Part shown: positions 34,597 to 42,753 of the stretch, piece after piece
How positions within the stretch are numbered: position 1 is the stretch's first letter
Layout: each line of letters begins with the position of its first letter
DNA from: Pseudolysobacter sp964466115
GTDB taxonomy: Bacteria > Pseudomonadota > Gammaproteobacteria > Xanthomonadales > Rhodanobacteraceae
Reading direction: 5' to 3'
Length of the DNA: 64,000 nucleotides
Assembly (NCBI GenBank): GCA_964466115.1
Contig: CAYXMH010000011.1
Span: 1 to 64,000, forward strand
Position numbers and translations under genes: made by a program
Notes under the pieces: generated by a model
The model's database searches: none
What the model was told of the DNA's origin: nothing
Seen by the model: the letters and a program-made list of their open reading frames with translations, nothing else

Positions 34597-34650
34597 TGTT
34601 TAATCGGCGCCACCGGCCTCGATATCAACGCGTAAGGCAGTTTGACGTAG

Positions 34651-34677
34651 GGTGCAATACCCGTAGGGCATTGCACC
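34651..34677. repeat. REP-like hairpin 1
   Basis: Arms GGTGCAATACCC and GGGCATTGCACC around the loop GTA: a 12-base stem with one mismatch. It is closely related to the hairpin at 34777. Confidence 0.75.
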
Positions 34678-34776
34678 GTATGCGTTGAGATCACCCAATG
34701 ATTCCACTTGCCGGCACCCATGGAAATTAAGTTTTGACAGTTCGATATGGCTTGATGCTCTCAGCAGATTTTATGC

Positions 34777-34803
34777 GGGGCAATGCCCGTAGGGCATTGC
34801 CCC
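34777..34803. repeat. REP-like hairpin 2
   Basis: Arms GGGGCAATGCCC and GGGCATTGCCCC around GTA form a perfect 12-base stem. It differs from hairpin 1 by compensated changes (GGTG/CACC to GGGG/CCCC), as expected of a folded element copied as a unit. Confidence 0.8.
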
Positions 34804-34960
34804 CTACTTCGCGTAAGCGCAGCGGGGACCTGCCTACAGGCTTGCGATTGACAATGCATGCATGGCCAAACAGAGAATGCACTGACGCGGGATTGCAACT
34901 TGCTGGCTATGGGTACGACGGTTATTCTTGCGAGCTTGTTCCTTAAAGACGGCCCAAACC

Positions 34961-35719
34961 ATGCGCACCAAATTCGTTGCCGGTAATTGGAAAATGCACG
35001 GTTCGCGCGCGCAAGCGATGGCGTTGACTCAGGCCATTGCCGACGCGCGGCCGTTATCGATCGAGATGGCCGTGTTCCCGCCGTTTCCGTATCTCGCCGA
35101 ATTGACCGCAAAGTTCAACGATACCGGTCTGAATCTTGGCGGTCAGGATTGCAGTGAGTATGAGGGTGGGGCTTATACCGGTGAGGTTTCGGCGGCGATG
35201 TTGAAAGACGTGGGTTGTCGCTATGTGTTGGTCGGGCATTCGGAGCGGCGCCAATACCATGCTGAATCGAACCAGCAGGTGGCTGCGAAATTTGCGCGTG
35301 CCCAAGCGTCGGGTTTGGTGCCGATTCTGTGCGTAGGCGAAACGCTGGAACAGCGCGAGGCGGGCACCACGCAGACCATCATCGCTGCTCAGCTCGATGC
35401 CGTATTGCAGGGGTTGTCGATTTCCGCTTTTGCGCAGGCGATCGTCGCCTACGAACCGGTTTGGGCGATAGGGACGGGGCGCACCGCCAGCCCAGCCCAA
35501 GTCCAAGAAGTGCATGGCTTTATTCGTGGCAAATTGGCGAAAGACAATGCTACAATTGCGGGCTCGCTGCGCGTGCTGTATGGCGGTAGCGTGAAACCAG
35601 CGAACGCGGTGGAAATTTTCGCGCAAATCGACGTCGATGGTGGTCTGATTGGCGGTGCCTCTTTAAGCGCCGACGATTTTCTCGCCATAGGTGTTGCCGC
35701 GCAAACCGTCTCTGTTTAA
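34961..35719 (+). CDS. tpiA: Triosephosphate isomerase
   Basis: Interconverts dihydroxyacetone phosphate and glyceraldehyde 3-phosphate. The 252-residue protein has all active-site elements: Lys in AGNWKMHGS, His in YVLVGHSERR, the catalytic Glu in IVAYEPVWAIGTGR, and the phosphate loop VLYGGSVKPAN with GGLIGGASL. The ATG of MRTKFVAGNWK is chosen over an in-frame codon 11 residues upstream. No clear Shine-Dalgarno. It begins the conserved tpiA-secG-tRNA-Leu-nuo block. Confidence 0.98.
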   Translation: MRTKFVAGNWKMHGSRAQAMALTQAIADARPLSIEMAVFPPFPYLAELTAKFNDTGLNLGGQDCSEYEGGAYTGEVSAAMLKDVGCRYVLVGHSERRQYHAESNQQVAAKFARAQASGLVPILCVGETLEQREAGTTQTIIAAQLDAVLQGLSISAFAQAIVAYEPVWAIGTGRTASPAQVQEVHGFIRGKLAKDNATIAGSLRVLYGGSVKPANAVEIFAQIDVDGGLIGGASLSADDFLAIGVAAQTVSV

Positions 35720-35748
35720 TTTCGCAGAAAAACAATATAGAATTCAAA

Positions 35749-36339
35749 ATGTTACTTAACCTTTTTAATGTAATTTACGTGCTCGTCGCCATCGCCATGA
35801 TTGCGATGATTTTGTTGCAACGTGGTGCAGGTGCCCAAGCCGGTTCCGGTTTTGGCGGAGGCGCTTCCAACACCGTTTTTGGTGCGCGCGGAGCGGCAAC
35901 ATTTTTAACCCGCAGCACCGCAATGTTGGCTGGTGTATTTTTTTTGCTGAGCCTTGGTATGGGGATTTATCTCGGCGGCGCAAATAGCAACAAACCGGCC
36001 GATGATCTCGGGGTTATGGGCGGAGCAGAGGTGCCTGTGGCGCCTGCGCCGGCTCCCACCACCGGTGGCGATGTGCCGGCTGTGCCTGGCGATGACAAAG
36101 CAGCAACGCCTGCCGGGTCGGCCGAGAAGCCGGCAGCAGGAGACGCACCGGTTCAAACGATTCCTCCGGCTACCGACAAAAGTGCGGCACCAGTAGTGAC
36201 ACAGCCAGTAAGTACTGAGCCTGCGGCTGCACCGAAGAAAAATGCTAGCGGCAACGCAACCGATGTTTCGGCTTCAACCCTTAAGAAAAACGGCAAAGCA
36301 AAAGCAACCGAGAAACCGGAACATTCAAAAGGCAAGTAG
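35749..36339 (+). CDS. secG: Preprotein translocase subunit SecG with extended C-terminus
   Basis: Subunit of the SecYEG translocon. Residues 1-75 are the normal SecG core: the first helix (VIYVLVAIAMIAMILLQRG), the GAGAQAGSGFGGGASNTVFG loop (20 residues), then the second helix (AMLAGVFFLLSLGMGIYLG). Residues 76-196 form a long tail rich in Pro, Ala, Thr and Lys, ending KKNGKAKATEKPEHSKGK. E. coli SecG has about 110 residues, so the extra tail is long, though shorter Ala/Pro tails are known in related bacteria. The tail should be cytoplasmic or periplasmic and disordered. No ribosome binding site is visible before the ATG. It lies 29 bases after tpiA. Confidence 0.95.
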   Translation: MLLNLFNVIYVLVAIAMIAMILLQRGAGAQAGSGFGGGASNTVFGARGAATFLTRSTAMLAGVFFLLSLGMGIYLGGANSNKPADDLGVMGGAEVPVAPAPAPTTGGDVPAVPGDDKAATPAGSAEKPAAGDAPVQTIPPATDKSAAPVVTQPVSTEPAAAPKKNASGNATDVSASTLKKNGKAKATEKPEHSKGK

Positions 36340-36359
36340 GTATTATTTGAAACCTTAAA

Positions 36360-36444
36360 GCCCAGGTGGTGGAATTGGTAGACACGCTATCTTGAGGGGG
36401 TAGTGGCGTAAGCTGTGCGGGTTCGAGTCCCGCCCTGGGCACCA
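36360..36444 (+). tRNA. tRNA-Leu (anticodon GAG)
   Basis: An 85-base tRNA with encoded CCA. The acceptor stem pairs GCCCAGG with CCTGGGC, the T-arm is GGGTTCGAGTCCC, and a long variable arm (GTGGCGTAAGCTGTGC region) marks a class II tRNA such as Leu. The anticodon stem CTATC/GGTAG encloses the loop TTGAGGG, giving anticodon GAG at 36394-36396. tRNA-Leu(GAG) between secG and the next operon is a conserved gammaproteobacterial arrangement. It lies 20 bases after secG and may be processed from the same transcript. Confidence 0.97.
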
Positions 36445-36448
36445 TCGC

Positions 36449-36488
36449 CGGATCTGGCAACCGGTATGACATCGGGATGCCGGATCCG
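36449..36488 (+). other. Hairpin between tRNA-Leu and nuoA
   Basis: CGGATCTGGCA (36449-36459) pairs with TGCCGGATCCG (36478-36488) as an 11-base stem with one G-T pair, enclosing an 18-base loop that can itself close by CCG/CGG. It starts four bases after the tRNA CCA end and stops 17 bases before the nuoA ATG. No T-tract follows, so tRNA 3' processing or control of nuoA is more likely than termination. Confidence 0.5.
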
Positions 36489-36505
36489 TTATCGCATAGG
36501 GAGTC

Positions 36506-36871
36506 ATGCAGATCGTGCTTGTTGAATATCTGCCCATTTTAATCTTCCTGGTCATTGCCGCCGTTATTGGCCTGGCTTTGTTGACCTTGGGTTCACTGCT
36601 GGGCCCCAAACACCCGGATGCGCGTAAACGTTCTCCGTACGAATGTGGGTTCGAGGCATTTGAAGACGCGCGCATGAAATTCGACGTGCGGTATTACTTG
36701 ATCGCGATCTTGTTCATCGTGTTCGATCTTGAAATTGCGTTTATGTTTCCATGGGCGGTGGTGTTCCGCGAGTTGGGTCTGCTGGGCTTGGTTGAGATGG
36801 CGCTGTTCCTGGCCTTATTGCTGGTGGGGTTTGTTTACTGCTGGAAAAAAGGGGCTTTGGAATGGGAATAA
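36506..36871 (+). CDS. nuoA: NADH-quinone oxidoreductase subunit A
   Basis: Membrane subunit of respiratory complex I. The 121-residue protein has three helices (YLPILIFLVIAAVIGLALLTL, YYLIAILFIVFDLEIAFMF and LVEMALFLALLLVGFVYCW) and the conserved loop KRSPYECGFEAF with the Cys that moves in the active/deactive transition, plus FDVRYYLIAILFIVFDLE. AGGGAG lies just before the ATG. It overlaps nuoB by ten bases. Confidence 0.97.
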   Translation: MQIVLVEYLPILIFLVIAAVIGLALLTLGSLLGPKHPDARKRSPYECGFEAFEDARMKFDVRYYLIAILFIVFDLEIAFMFPWAVVFRELGLLGLVEMALFLALLLVGFVYCWKKGALEWE

Positions 36872-37416
36872 ATCAATTCATTGGCGATGTGATGCACAAC
36901 CCGGTGCCGACCGGCGTTGTCGATGATATTTTGCGCCCGGATGGCAACAACCCGTTGCTCGAGCGCGGCTTTGTAACGGCGCAACTGGATACCCTTATCA
37001 ATTGGGCGCGCACCGGTTCGATGTGGCCGATGACGTTTGGCTTGGCCTGCTGCGCGGTTGAAATGATGCATGCCGGTGCTGCGCGTTTGGATCTCGATCG
37101 CTTTGGCGTGGTGTTTCGTCCCAGTCCGCGGCAATCGGATGTCATGATCGTTGCCGGCACCTTGGTCAACAAAATGGCCCCGGCTTTGCGCAAGGTGTAC
37201 GACCAGATGCCCGATCCAAAATGGGTGATCTCGATGGGCTCCTGCGCCAATGGCGGCGGTTATTATCATTATTCGTATGCGGTGGTGCGGGGTTGCGATC
37301 GCATCGTTCCGGTTGATATTTATGTGCCGGGTTGCCCGCCAACGGCTGAGGCTTTGATTTACGGAATACTGCAGCTGCAGAAAAAAATCCGGCGTACCAA
37401 CACGATTGCTCGCTAA
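36862..37416 (+). CDS. nuoB: NADH-quinone oxidoreductase subunit B
   Basis: Peripheral-arm subunit of complex I that carries cluster N2, the last iron-sulfur centre before quinone. The 184-residue product has all four ligands: the Cys63-Cys64 pair in LACCAVEMM, Cys128 in SMGSCANGGG and Cys158 in VPGCPPTAEAL. The length is normal and the frame is complete. The expected nuoC is missing: only 17 bases separate nuoB from the convergent uup gene. The remaining subunits must be encoded elsewhere if complex I is made. Confidence 0.97.
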   Translation: MGINQFIGDVMHNPVPTGVVDDILRPDGNNPLLERGFVTAQLDTLINWARTGSMWPMTFGLACCAVEMMHAGAARLDLDRFGVVFRPSPRQSDVMIVAGTLVNKMAPALRKVYDQMPDPKWVISMGSCANGGGYYHYSYAVVRGCDRIVPVDIYVPGCPPTAEALIYGILQLQKKIRRTNTIAR

Positions 37417-37433
37417 TACGTTGAACTGATCGT

Positions 37434-39323
37434 TTAGTCTGCGTTCTCTAGTACGGTCCAGCGCGCATACGCCTGCTCCAGCTCGTCTTGCAGCGCGGCC
37501 ATTTCCTTATTTGCTGCAAGTACGGCGGTTTTATCTTGTTGATAAAACGACGGGTTTTGTTGACGCTCGGTTAATGCTGCGATGCGCTTTTCAAGCTCTT
37601 CAATCCGGATCGGCAATTGCTGTAGCTCGCGCGACTGTTTGTTATTGGATTTTCCCTTTTTAGGTGGTGCCGTTGTCGGCTGTGCAGCGGCCGTATCCAC
37701 TTTGTTTTTTTGAGCTATTTGTGAGTTTTGGCTAACGACGCGGCGTTGCCGCAACCAATCGTTGTAACCGCCGATGTACTCGCCGACCCGGCCATCGCTT
37801 TCCAGAACCAATGTGCTGGTGACCACGTTGTCGATGAAGTATCGGTCGTGCGACACCAGCAGCAAGGTGCCGTTGTAGTTTTGCAGGAGATCTTCCAGTA
37901 ATTCAAGCGTTTCAATATCAAGATCGTTGGTAGGTTCGTCCATCACCAACAAGTTCGACGGCTGGGCGAATAGCTTGGCCAACAATAAGCGGTTGCGTTC
38001 ACCGCCCGATAGCGCGGTGATCGGTGCGCGTGCGCGGTCGGGAGTGAACAGGAAATCCTGCAGATAACCGATAACGTGTTTGCGCGCACCATTAAGTTCA
38101 ATGAATTCTCGGCCTTCCGAGACATTGTCCAAGGCGTTCCAATCATCGCGCAATCGCGTGCGATGTTGATCGAAATAGGCGATTTCCAAGTTGGTGCCCA
38201 ATGTCAGCTCACCACTATTAGGCGCGAGCTGATCCAGCAATAATTTGAGCAAGGTCGTTTTGCCGGATCCGTTCGGCCCGATAATGCCGATGCGATCCCC
38301 GCGCATGATGGTCGTGGAGAATTGCTTAATCAACGTAGTGTTGCCGTAGCCGAAATCGATGTTCTTGGCTTCGATGACTTTCTTACCGGAATTGGCGGCT
38401 TGATGAGCTTCCATGCGCACCTGGCCGGTAATTTCACGTCGTTGCGCACGGGTACGGCGCAATGCTTCCAACGCGCGCACTCGGCCTTCGTTGCGCGTGC
38501 GGCGGGCTTTGATACCTTGCCGAATCCAGACTTCCTCTTGTGCCAGTTTTTTATCGAATAGCGCATTGGCCTGCGCTTCGGCATGCAAGCGTTCTTCCTG
38601 GCGGCGCAAATAGTTGTCGTAATCACCGGGCCAGCTCGAAACTTGGCCGCGCTCGATTTCGACGATACGCGTGGCCAAGTTGCGCAGAAAGCTGCGATCA
38701 TGGGTAATGAATAAAATAGAAAAGGGCGCGTTGAGCAAAAACTCTTCCAACCATTCGATTGCTTCAACGTCCAGATGATTGGTCGGCTCGTCCAACAACA
38801 ATAAATCCGGTGCGAATACCAAAGCGCGCGCCAGCAATACGCGGCGCTTCATGCCGCCGGATAAGGCGGCAAAGTCGTCATCCTCCGGCAGGTTCAAGCG
38901 CGCCAGCGTTTGCGTAACGCGTTGCTCCAGAGCCCAGCCGTGCTCGGCTTCGATAAGCGCTTGGGTACGGCCCAGGGCGTCGATATCGCCGCCATTGGCC
39001 ACATCGTGGATTAATCGATGGTATTGCGCGAGCAAATCGCCGATGTGGCCGAGCGCTTGGGAAACCACCTCGAAAATCGTGCCATGAATATCGTGCGGCA
39101 CTTCTTGCGCCAAGCGCGCGATTTTCACGCCGGTTTGCTGCCGCACTTCGCCATCGTCCGGCGCTATTTCACCGGCGATCAGTTTTAGCAGGGTGGATTT
39201 ACCCGCGCCATTGCGCCCGAGCACGCAAATGCGTTCATTGGGTTCAATGGCAAGATTGACTTGCTGAAGCAGCAATGGCCCGCCGACGCTGAAGTCGAGA
39301 TTTTGCAAAGTGATGAGAGGCAT
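37434..39323 (-). CDS. uup: ABC-F ATPase Uup
   Basis: A soluble ABC-F protein with two ATPase cassettes, thought to act on ribosomes; E. coli Uup also influences transposon excision. The 629 residues hold Walker A GRNGAGKST and GPNGSGKTT, signatures LSGGMKRR and LSGGERNR, and DEPTNHLD and DEPTNDLD. The linker KARRTRNEGRVRALEALRRT closely matches E. coli Uup, and a C-terminal coiled coil (about residues 550-629) is the Uup DNA-binding-type tail. It is convergent with nuoB. No terminator fits in the 17-base gap. Confidence 0.95.
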   Translation of the reverse strand: MPLITLQNLDFSVGGPLLLQQVNLAIEPNERICVLGRNGAGKSTLLKLIAGEIAPDDGEVRQQTGVKIARLAQEVPHDIHGTIFEVVSQALGHIGDLLAQYHRLIHDVANGGDIDALGRTQALIEAEHGWALEQRVTQTLARLNLPEDDDFAALSGGMKRRVLLARALVFAPDLLLLDEPTNHLDVEAIEWLEEFLLNAPFSILFITHDRSFLRNLATRIVEIERGQVSSWPGDYDNYLRRQEERLHAEAQANALFDKKLAQEEVWIRQGIKARRTRNEGRVRALEALRRTRAQRREITGQVRMEAHQAANSGKKVIEAKNIDFGYGNTTLIKQFSTTIMRGDRIGIIGPNGSGKTTLLKLLLDQLAPNSGELTLGTNLEIAYFDQHRTRLRDDWNALDNVSEGREFIELNGARKHVIGYLQDFLFTPDRARAPITALSGGERNRLLLAKLFAQPSNLLVMDEPTNDLDIETLELLEDLLQNYNGTLLLVSHDRYFIDNVVTSTLVLESDGRVGEYIGGYNDWLRQRRVVSQNSQIAQKNKVDTAAAQPTTAPPKKGKSNNKQSRELQQLPIRIEELEKRIAALTERQQNPSFYQQDKTAVLAANKEMAALQDELEQAYARWTVLENAD

Positions 39324-39398
39324 GGGTCTCAGTATACAGGGACCCAGCGTGCATCTGTCGCATCAAGACATGTACGTAGGACAAACGAGACGTCAGCA

Positions 39399-42233
39399 TT
39401 AATCAAACCCATTTCTAAACAGCGTATCGGATAGAGATCGTGACCAAAAACCTTGCCCCTGCGTTCCGATATACAGTTTAGGATCGCGGGTATTGTCGAA
39501 TTGCAATGCCATTGCGGAGACGCGTGTAATGGCGGGTAAACCTTGGCTGAATGTCTCCCAATGTCGGCCACGATCGTGGCTGTAAAATACCCCGACCGTG
39601 GTGGCGAGAAAAAGCTCATTCAAATTGCTCGGGTTCCCAATCAGCTGGAAATAATCCGCGTTCGGTGCCAAGGTCGCCATATTACCAGTAACGTCTTCCC
39701 AGCTCTGCCCGCGATTGGTGCTTAAAAAAGCCTGGGACGGGCGGCTGATCATTGTGGTGTAGTAGACGGTATCCCACTGCATGGATGAACGGTCCGCCAT
39801 GGCGCGACCATCGCCGATGTAGGAGGTGCGCGGAGCGATTGGCGGCGTGCGAACTTCGTGTCGAGTCATCGCGCCCAATTGGCCATCGTATTGCGAGTCG
39901 TAAACGAAAAGGCGTGGGTCGCCCCAGTGGCTAAGATAAAGCACGTCATAAAACGGATTCATGGCTTTTTCGACGTAGTTTGCGCTGAAAGGCGGATTCT
40001 CATTGAAAGCGTCGATTCCAACGGGTGCCCAGTCGCAGCCCGAGGTATTAGCCGGTTTGTACCAAACATTGCTCCAGGAATCGGTATCGGAAATTCGCGT
40101 CGTGCCAAACCCGGTCGTGCCCGCACCAAGACCGCGGTTTGATACCACACTGATGGTGCGTCCGTTGCCGGGATGAGCGAAACGAATAGCCAATTTGTTG
40201 CCATTGTTGAACGCTTGGACGAAATCGTCACTTAATCCGTATGTCGTGAACGCATATTGCGTTGCGCTTACGACGGCATCGATATTATTGCCCCTCATTA
40301 AATTCACGACGACGGTGGTGCCGTTCGCCATAATCGTAAGGGTCTCATTGGCGCTCAGCGGGGTAACGCTAAGATCCTCTTCACCCGTTACCAGCGCGTT
40401 ATGTTGCATGCTGGCGCTGAATAAGTTCGGCGCACCTAAACCGGGGCGCGGATCGATCATCAATAACGGTACCCATTCGCGGGCGTCGAAGCTGCAAGTT
40501 AGATCCTGCCAGTTAATGCCGCGATCGGGACTGTAGATTCGTGACCAATCGGCGCCCACCGTTGCGTAAATCCGATTGGCGTTGTCGGGAGAAATGCTGA
40601 CTTGTCCGCCATCGCCATGGGCATGTTGTCTCACGCCATAGTTATCCAATTGAACGAGACCATTGTCTTGAAGACCGGTGAATAGAAAATTCGGGTCGCT
40701 GCGGCTGCCCGCCAAATTGCTGCCGGCCATCATTTCCTCGATGTTAAGGCCCAATGTGTTTAACGTGTCCGTTACGCCGCCGGTGGCGTAGTTGGTGATG
40801 TAAATTCCACCGTCGTTGGTGGCAATCAAGTTGGTATTTCCTGGTGAAACCGCATCGGGAACGAAAAGAAAGGAGGAGATGTCCGCATGTCCGGCGTCGT
40901 ACGCGGACCAATTGGGCACTGCCGCCGTTGCATTTGTGGTCATTTCCGCCGTTGTTAGACCAATGACGACACGGTTTGGATTGCTGGGTTGAACGGCAAT
41001 TGAGAGATTCGCGCCTTGGCTCTTGTTTCCATTCGCGCCATGAATGGAAACCCAGCTTGCACCGAAGTTATCGGAGCGCAGAACGCTATGCAGCTTAAGG
41101 TTGGCTTCGGTCAGTGCATAAATGTAATTTGGAGCGCTTTCACACTGAGCCAGCGATATGCGGCCAAACGGACGAGCAAATCCAGCGCTAACGCCGCCGT
41201 CTCCGTTGATTAGGTGAAATTCCATTGCTGAGGTGGTTGATTCCAGTATGCCGACAGTAAATAAGCCCGCATACCAGCGGCTGGTGGTAACCGGGTCTTG
41301 TATCAGATCGGTAACGTCACCGGTGTAGATGCGGGTCCAGCTTGCTCCTGCAGTTTCACTGCGATACAAGCCGGTATTCGTGGCGGCCATCATGACATTG
41401 GGGTTTGCGCGGTCTTGCAGGATTTTGTAGAAAGCCACTGGGGTTGGCGTTAACGGAACGGGAGTCCAAGTGCCTCCGGCATCGATTGAGCGATACAACC
41501 CGCTGCCGGCCCATTTCCAGCTATTGCCGGTACCAATGAATAGATGATCGGAGTTGGTGCGATCCACCAAAAATGCACCAATCGTGGGGTCTGGCATGGT
41601 GCGGCTTACCGGATTCCATACTGCAAATAAGCCGAGAAGTTGACCCTTCCATAAGCCCCCGCCAGCACCGGCCGCCCAGAGCACGGTAGCGCCTTGCGCT
41701 TGGTCAAAAGCGTATTGGGCCATGCTCACGCGGCCTGCAGCGGCTCGCTCATACGATCTATCCACGTTACGAGAGATTCCGACGCCAATCGGTTGCCACG
41801 GTTGGTAAGGGGTGCTGAGTCCATGCGGCAAATCTTTTGCCATGCGGTTATTCGTTACGCCGAGATACATCTGTCTGCGCTCGTCGGGGCTGGTCAGTTG
41901 CTCGAGTTGATAATGACGAATCAAACGATCGGTATTTTCCTCGCCCTCATCTTCGTCGTTTTCTTCAGGATCCGAAGACTCGGATGATGGCGTATCGCTT
42001 TGCGTTAATGGGCTTGCAAGGCTCTTAGGGTTAACAGCTGCAGATGAGTTAATCGCTTGTGGCTTAGCCAGGACGAGCAAATCCGAAGCACTGGCATGGC
42101 TCCATAGCGTACCTTCGGTTGCTGCTGCGATAGTCTCATCGGTGGTTTGGGGCAATGGGTCGGCCGCATGACTTGCTACGCTAAGCGCCAAACTAAGCGC
42201 CACCAATGTTACTTTTGCTTTCAATGGACACAT
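39399..42233 (-). CDS. Large secreted Asp-box (BNR/sortilin-like) beta-propeller protein
   Basis: A 944-residue exported protein. The signal peptide is MCPLKAKVTLVALSLALSVA, cleaved near SHA. Residues about 75-105 form an acidic linker (SSDPEENDEDEGEENTD). The body carries at least six Asp-box turns: YRSIDAGGTW, YRSETAGASW, LRSDNFGASW, IYSPDRGINW, LSTNRGQSW and YSHDRGRHW, as in sialidase- and VPS10-type propellers, probably two stacked. NGDGG and NDGG turns are common. Sialidase catalytic residues were not identified, so an enzyme role is not claimed. It ends SDTLFRNGFD, similar to the tail of the delta-60 protein. It is transcribed alone; GAGG stands nine bases before the ATG. Confidence 0.85.
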   Translation of the reverse strand: MCPLKAKVTLVALSLALSVASHAADPLPQTTDETIAAATEGTLWSHASASDLLVLAKPQAINSSAAVNPKSLASPLTQSDTPSSESSDPEENDEDEGEENTDRLIRHYQLEQLTSPDERRQMYLGVTNNRMAKDLPHGLSTPYQPWQPIGVGISRNVDRSYERAAAGRVSMAQYAFDQAQGATVLWAAGAGGGLWKGQLLGLFAVWNPVSRTMPDPTIGAFLVDRTNSDHLFIGTGNSWKWAGSGLYRSIDAGGTWTPVPLTPTPVAFYKILQDRANPNVMMAATNTGLYRSETAGASWTRIYTGDVTDLIQDPVTTSRWYAGLFTVGILESTTSAMEFHLINGDGGVSAGFARPFGRISLAQCESAPNYIYALTEANLKLHSVLRSDNFGASWVSIHGANGNKSQGANLSIAVQPSNPNRVVIGLTTAEMTTNATAAVPNWSAYDAGHADISSFLFVPDAVSPGNTNLIATNDGGIYITNYATGGVTDTLNTLGLNIEEMMAGSNLAGSRSDPNFLFTGLQDNGLVQLDNYGVRQHAHGDGGQVSISPDNANRIYATVGADWSRIYSPDRGINWQDLTCSFDAREWVPLLMIDPRPGLGAPNLFSASMQHNALVTGEEDLSVTPLSANETLTIMANGTTVVVNLMRGNNIDAVVSATQYAFTTYGLSDDFVQAFNNGNKLAIRFAHPGNGRTISVVSNRGLGAGTTGFGTTRISDTDSWSNVWYKPANTSGCDWAPVGIDAFNENPPFSANYVEKAMNPFYDVLYLSHWGDPRLFVYDSQYDGQLGAMTRHEVRTPPIAPRTSYIGDGRAMADRSSMQWDTVYYTTMISRPSQAFLSTNRGQSWEDVTGNMATLAPNADYFQLIGNPSNLNELFLATTVGVFYSHDRGRHWETFSQGLPAITRVSAMALQFDNTRDPKLYIGTQGQGFWSRSLSDTLFRNGFD

Positions 42234-42376
42234 AACCTTCTACCTCATTTGATGTTGTTTGCGTGCGCTGGTTTGACGTCCAAGCGCAGCTATGTGTCGC
42301 ATCCTGAGGAAAATTGGCTGAATGCCGAGTAAGGTTCATCGGCTTAAAAAGAAAAGAAATGTGTCGTACCGGATTT

Positions 42377-42394
42377 GTGAGACGCGGTTCTCAC
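42377..42394. promoter_or_regulatory. Operator-like palindrome upstream of the propeller gene
   Basis: GTGAGA and TCTCAC arms six bases apart lie 144 bases upstream of the propeller gene start. It could be a dimeric regulator site or a short hairpin. Pattern only. Confidence 0.25.
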
Positions 42395-42607
42395 GGCATT
42401 TGTGGTGCAGGGCATGAAAACGACGCAATGCGTTGTGCTTCTGGCACAAGAGCGATTGCAATTTGATGGCGGATTTGAGCCAGCTTGGCGGTTAAGAGGA
42501 GCAGGCGATGCCTGTCATTTGAATGCGGATATCGGCGTGTGCGCTGATTAATCGCTCCACGGAGTTTAATTTTCTGCCGCTTACAGCGTCAATAAAACGT
42601 CTAGTTT

Positions 42608-42679
42608 CCGTTCGCCCTGAGCTTGGTCGTTGGGTGAACGGAAAGCCTCGGTGCTTCGACTTAGCTCAGCATGAACGGG
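42608..42679. repeat. REP-type inverted repeat, copy B
   Basis: Read on the minus strand, this repeats copy A (28592-28643): CCGTTCATGCTGAGCT and GTCGAAGCACC, an 8-base spacer plus CCGTTCACC, then CAACGACCAAGCTCAGGG and GAACG. It is thus inverted relative to copy A and carries an extra internal segment. It lies just downstream of parC. Confidence 0.7.
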
Positions 42680-42753
42680 TTTCGTAAACTGCCAATCTAA
42701 TAGCACCTCCCATGCTATTTGCGGGGGCGTTTATTATGATTTTCTTAACCTAT

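Larger units (their letters stand above)
34597..34960. other. Non-coding gap between the RHS gene and tpiA
   Basis: A 364-base stretch holding two hairpin repeats (34651-34677 and 34777-34803) and the 5' region of tpiA. No immunity-like gene is seen on either strand; open frames here run through the hairpins and lack ribosome binding sites. Confidence 0.7.
42234..42753. other. Non-coding gap between parC and the secreted propeller gene
   Basis: A 520-base gap downstream of parC and upstream of the propeller gene, both on the minus strand. It contains repeat copy B (42608-42679) and a short palindrome (42377-42394). The rest is featureless to the eye; no gene with a ribosome binding site was found. 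Confidence 0.65.

Noticed and set aside
34734..34946. 70-codon open frame after the RHS gene, a possible immunity gene
   Set aside because: It runs through the second hairpin repeat, has no ribosome binding site, and its composition is that of repeat DNA.
29637..42366. ATGTGTCG occurring upstream of the RHS gene (29637) and twice upstream of the propeller gene (42292, 42359)
   Set aside because: An 8-base word is expected about twice by chance in this much sequence on both strands, so it is not evidence of a shared operator.
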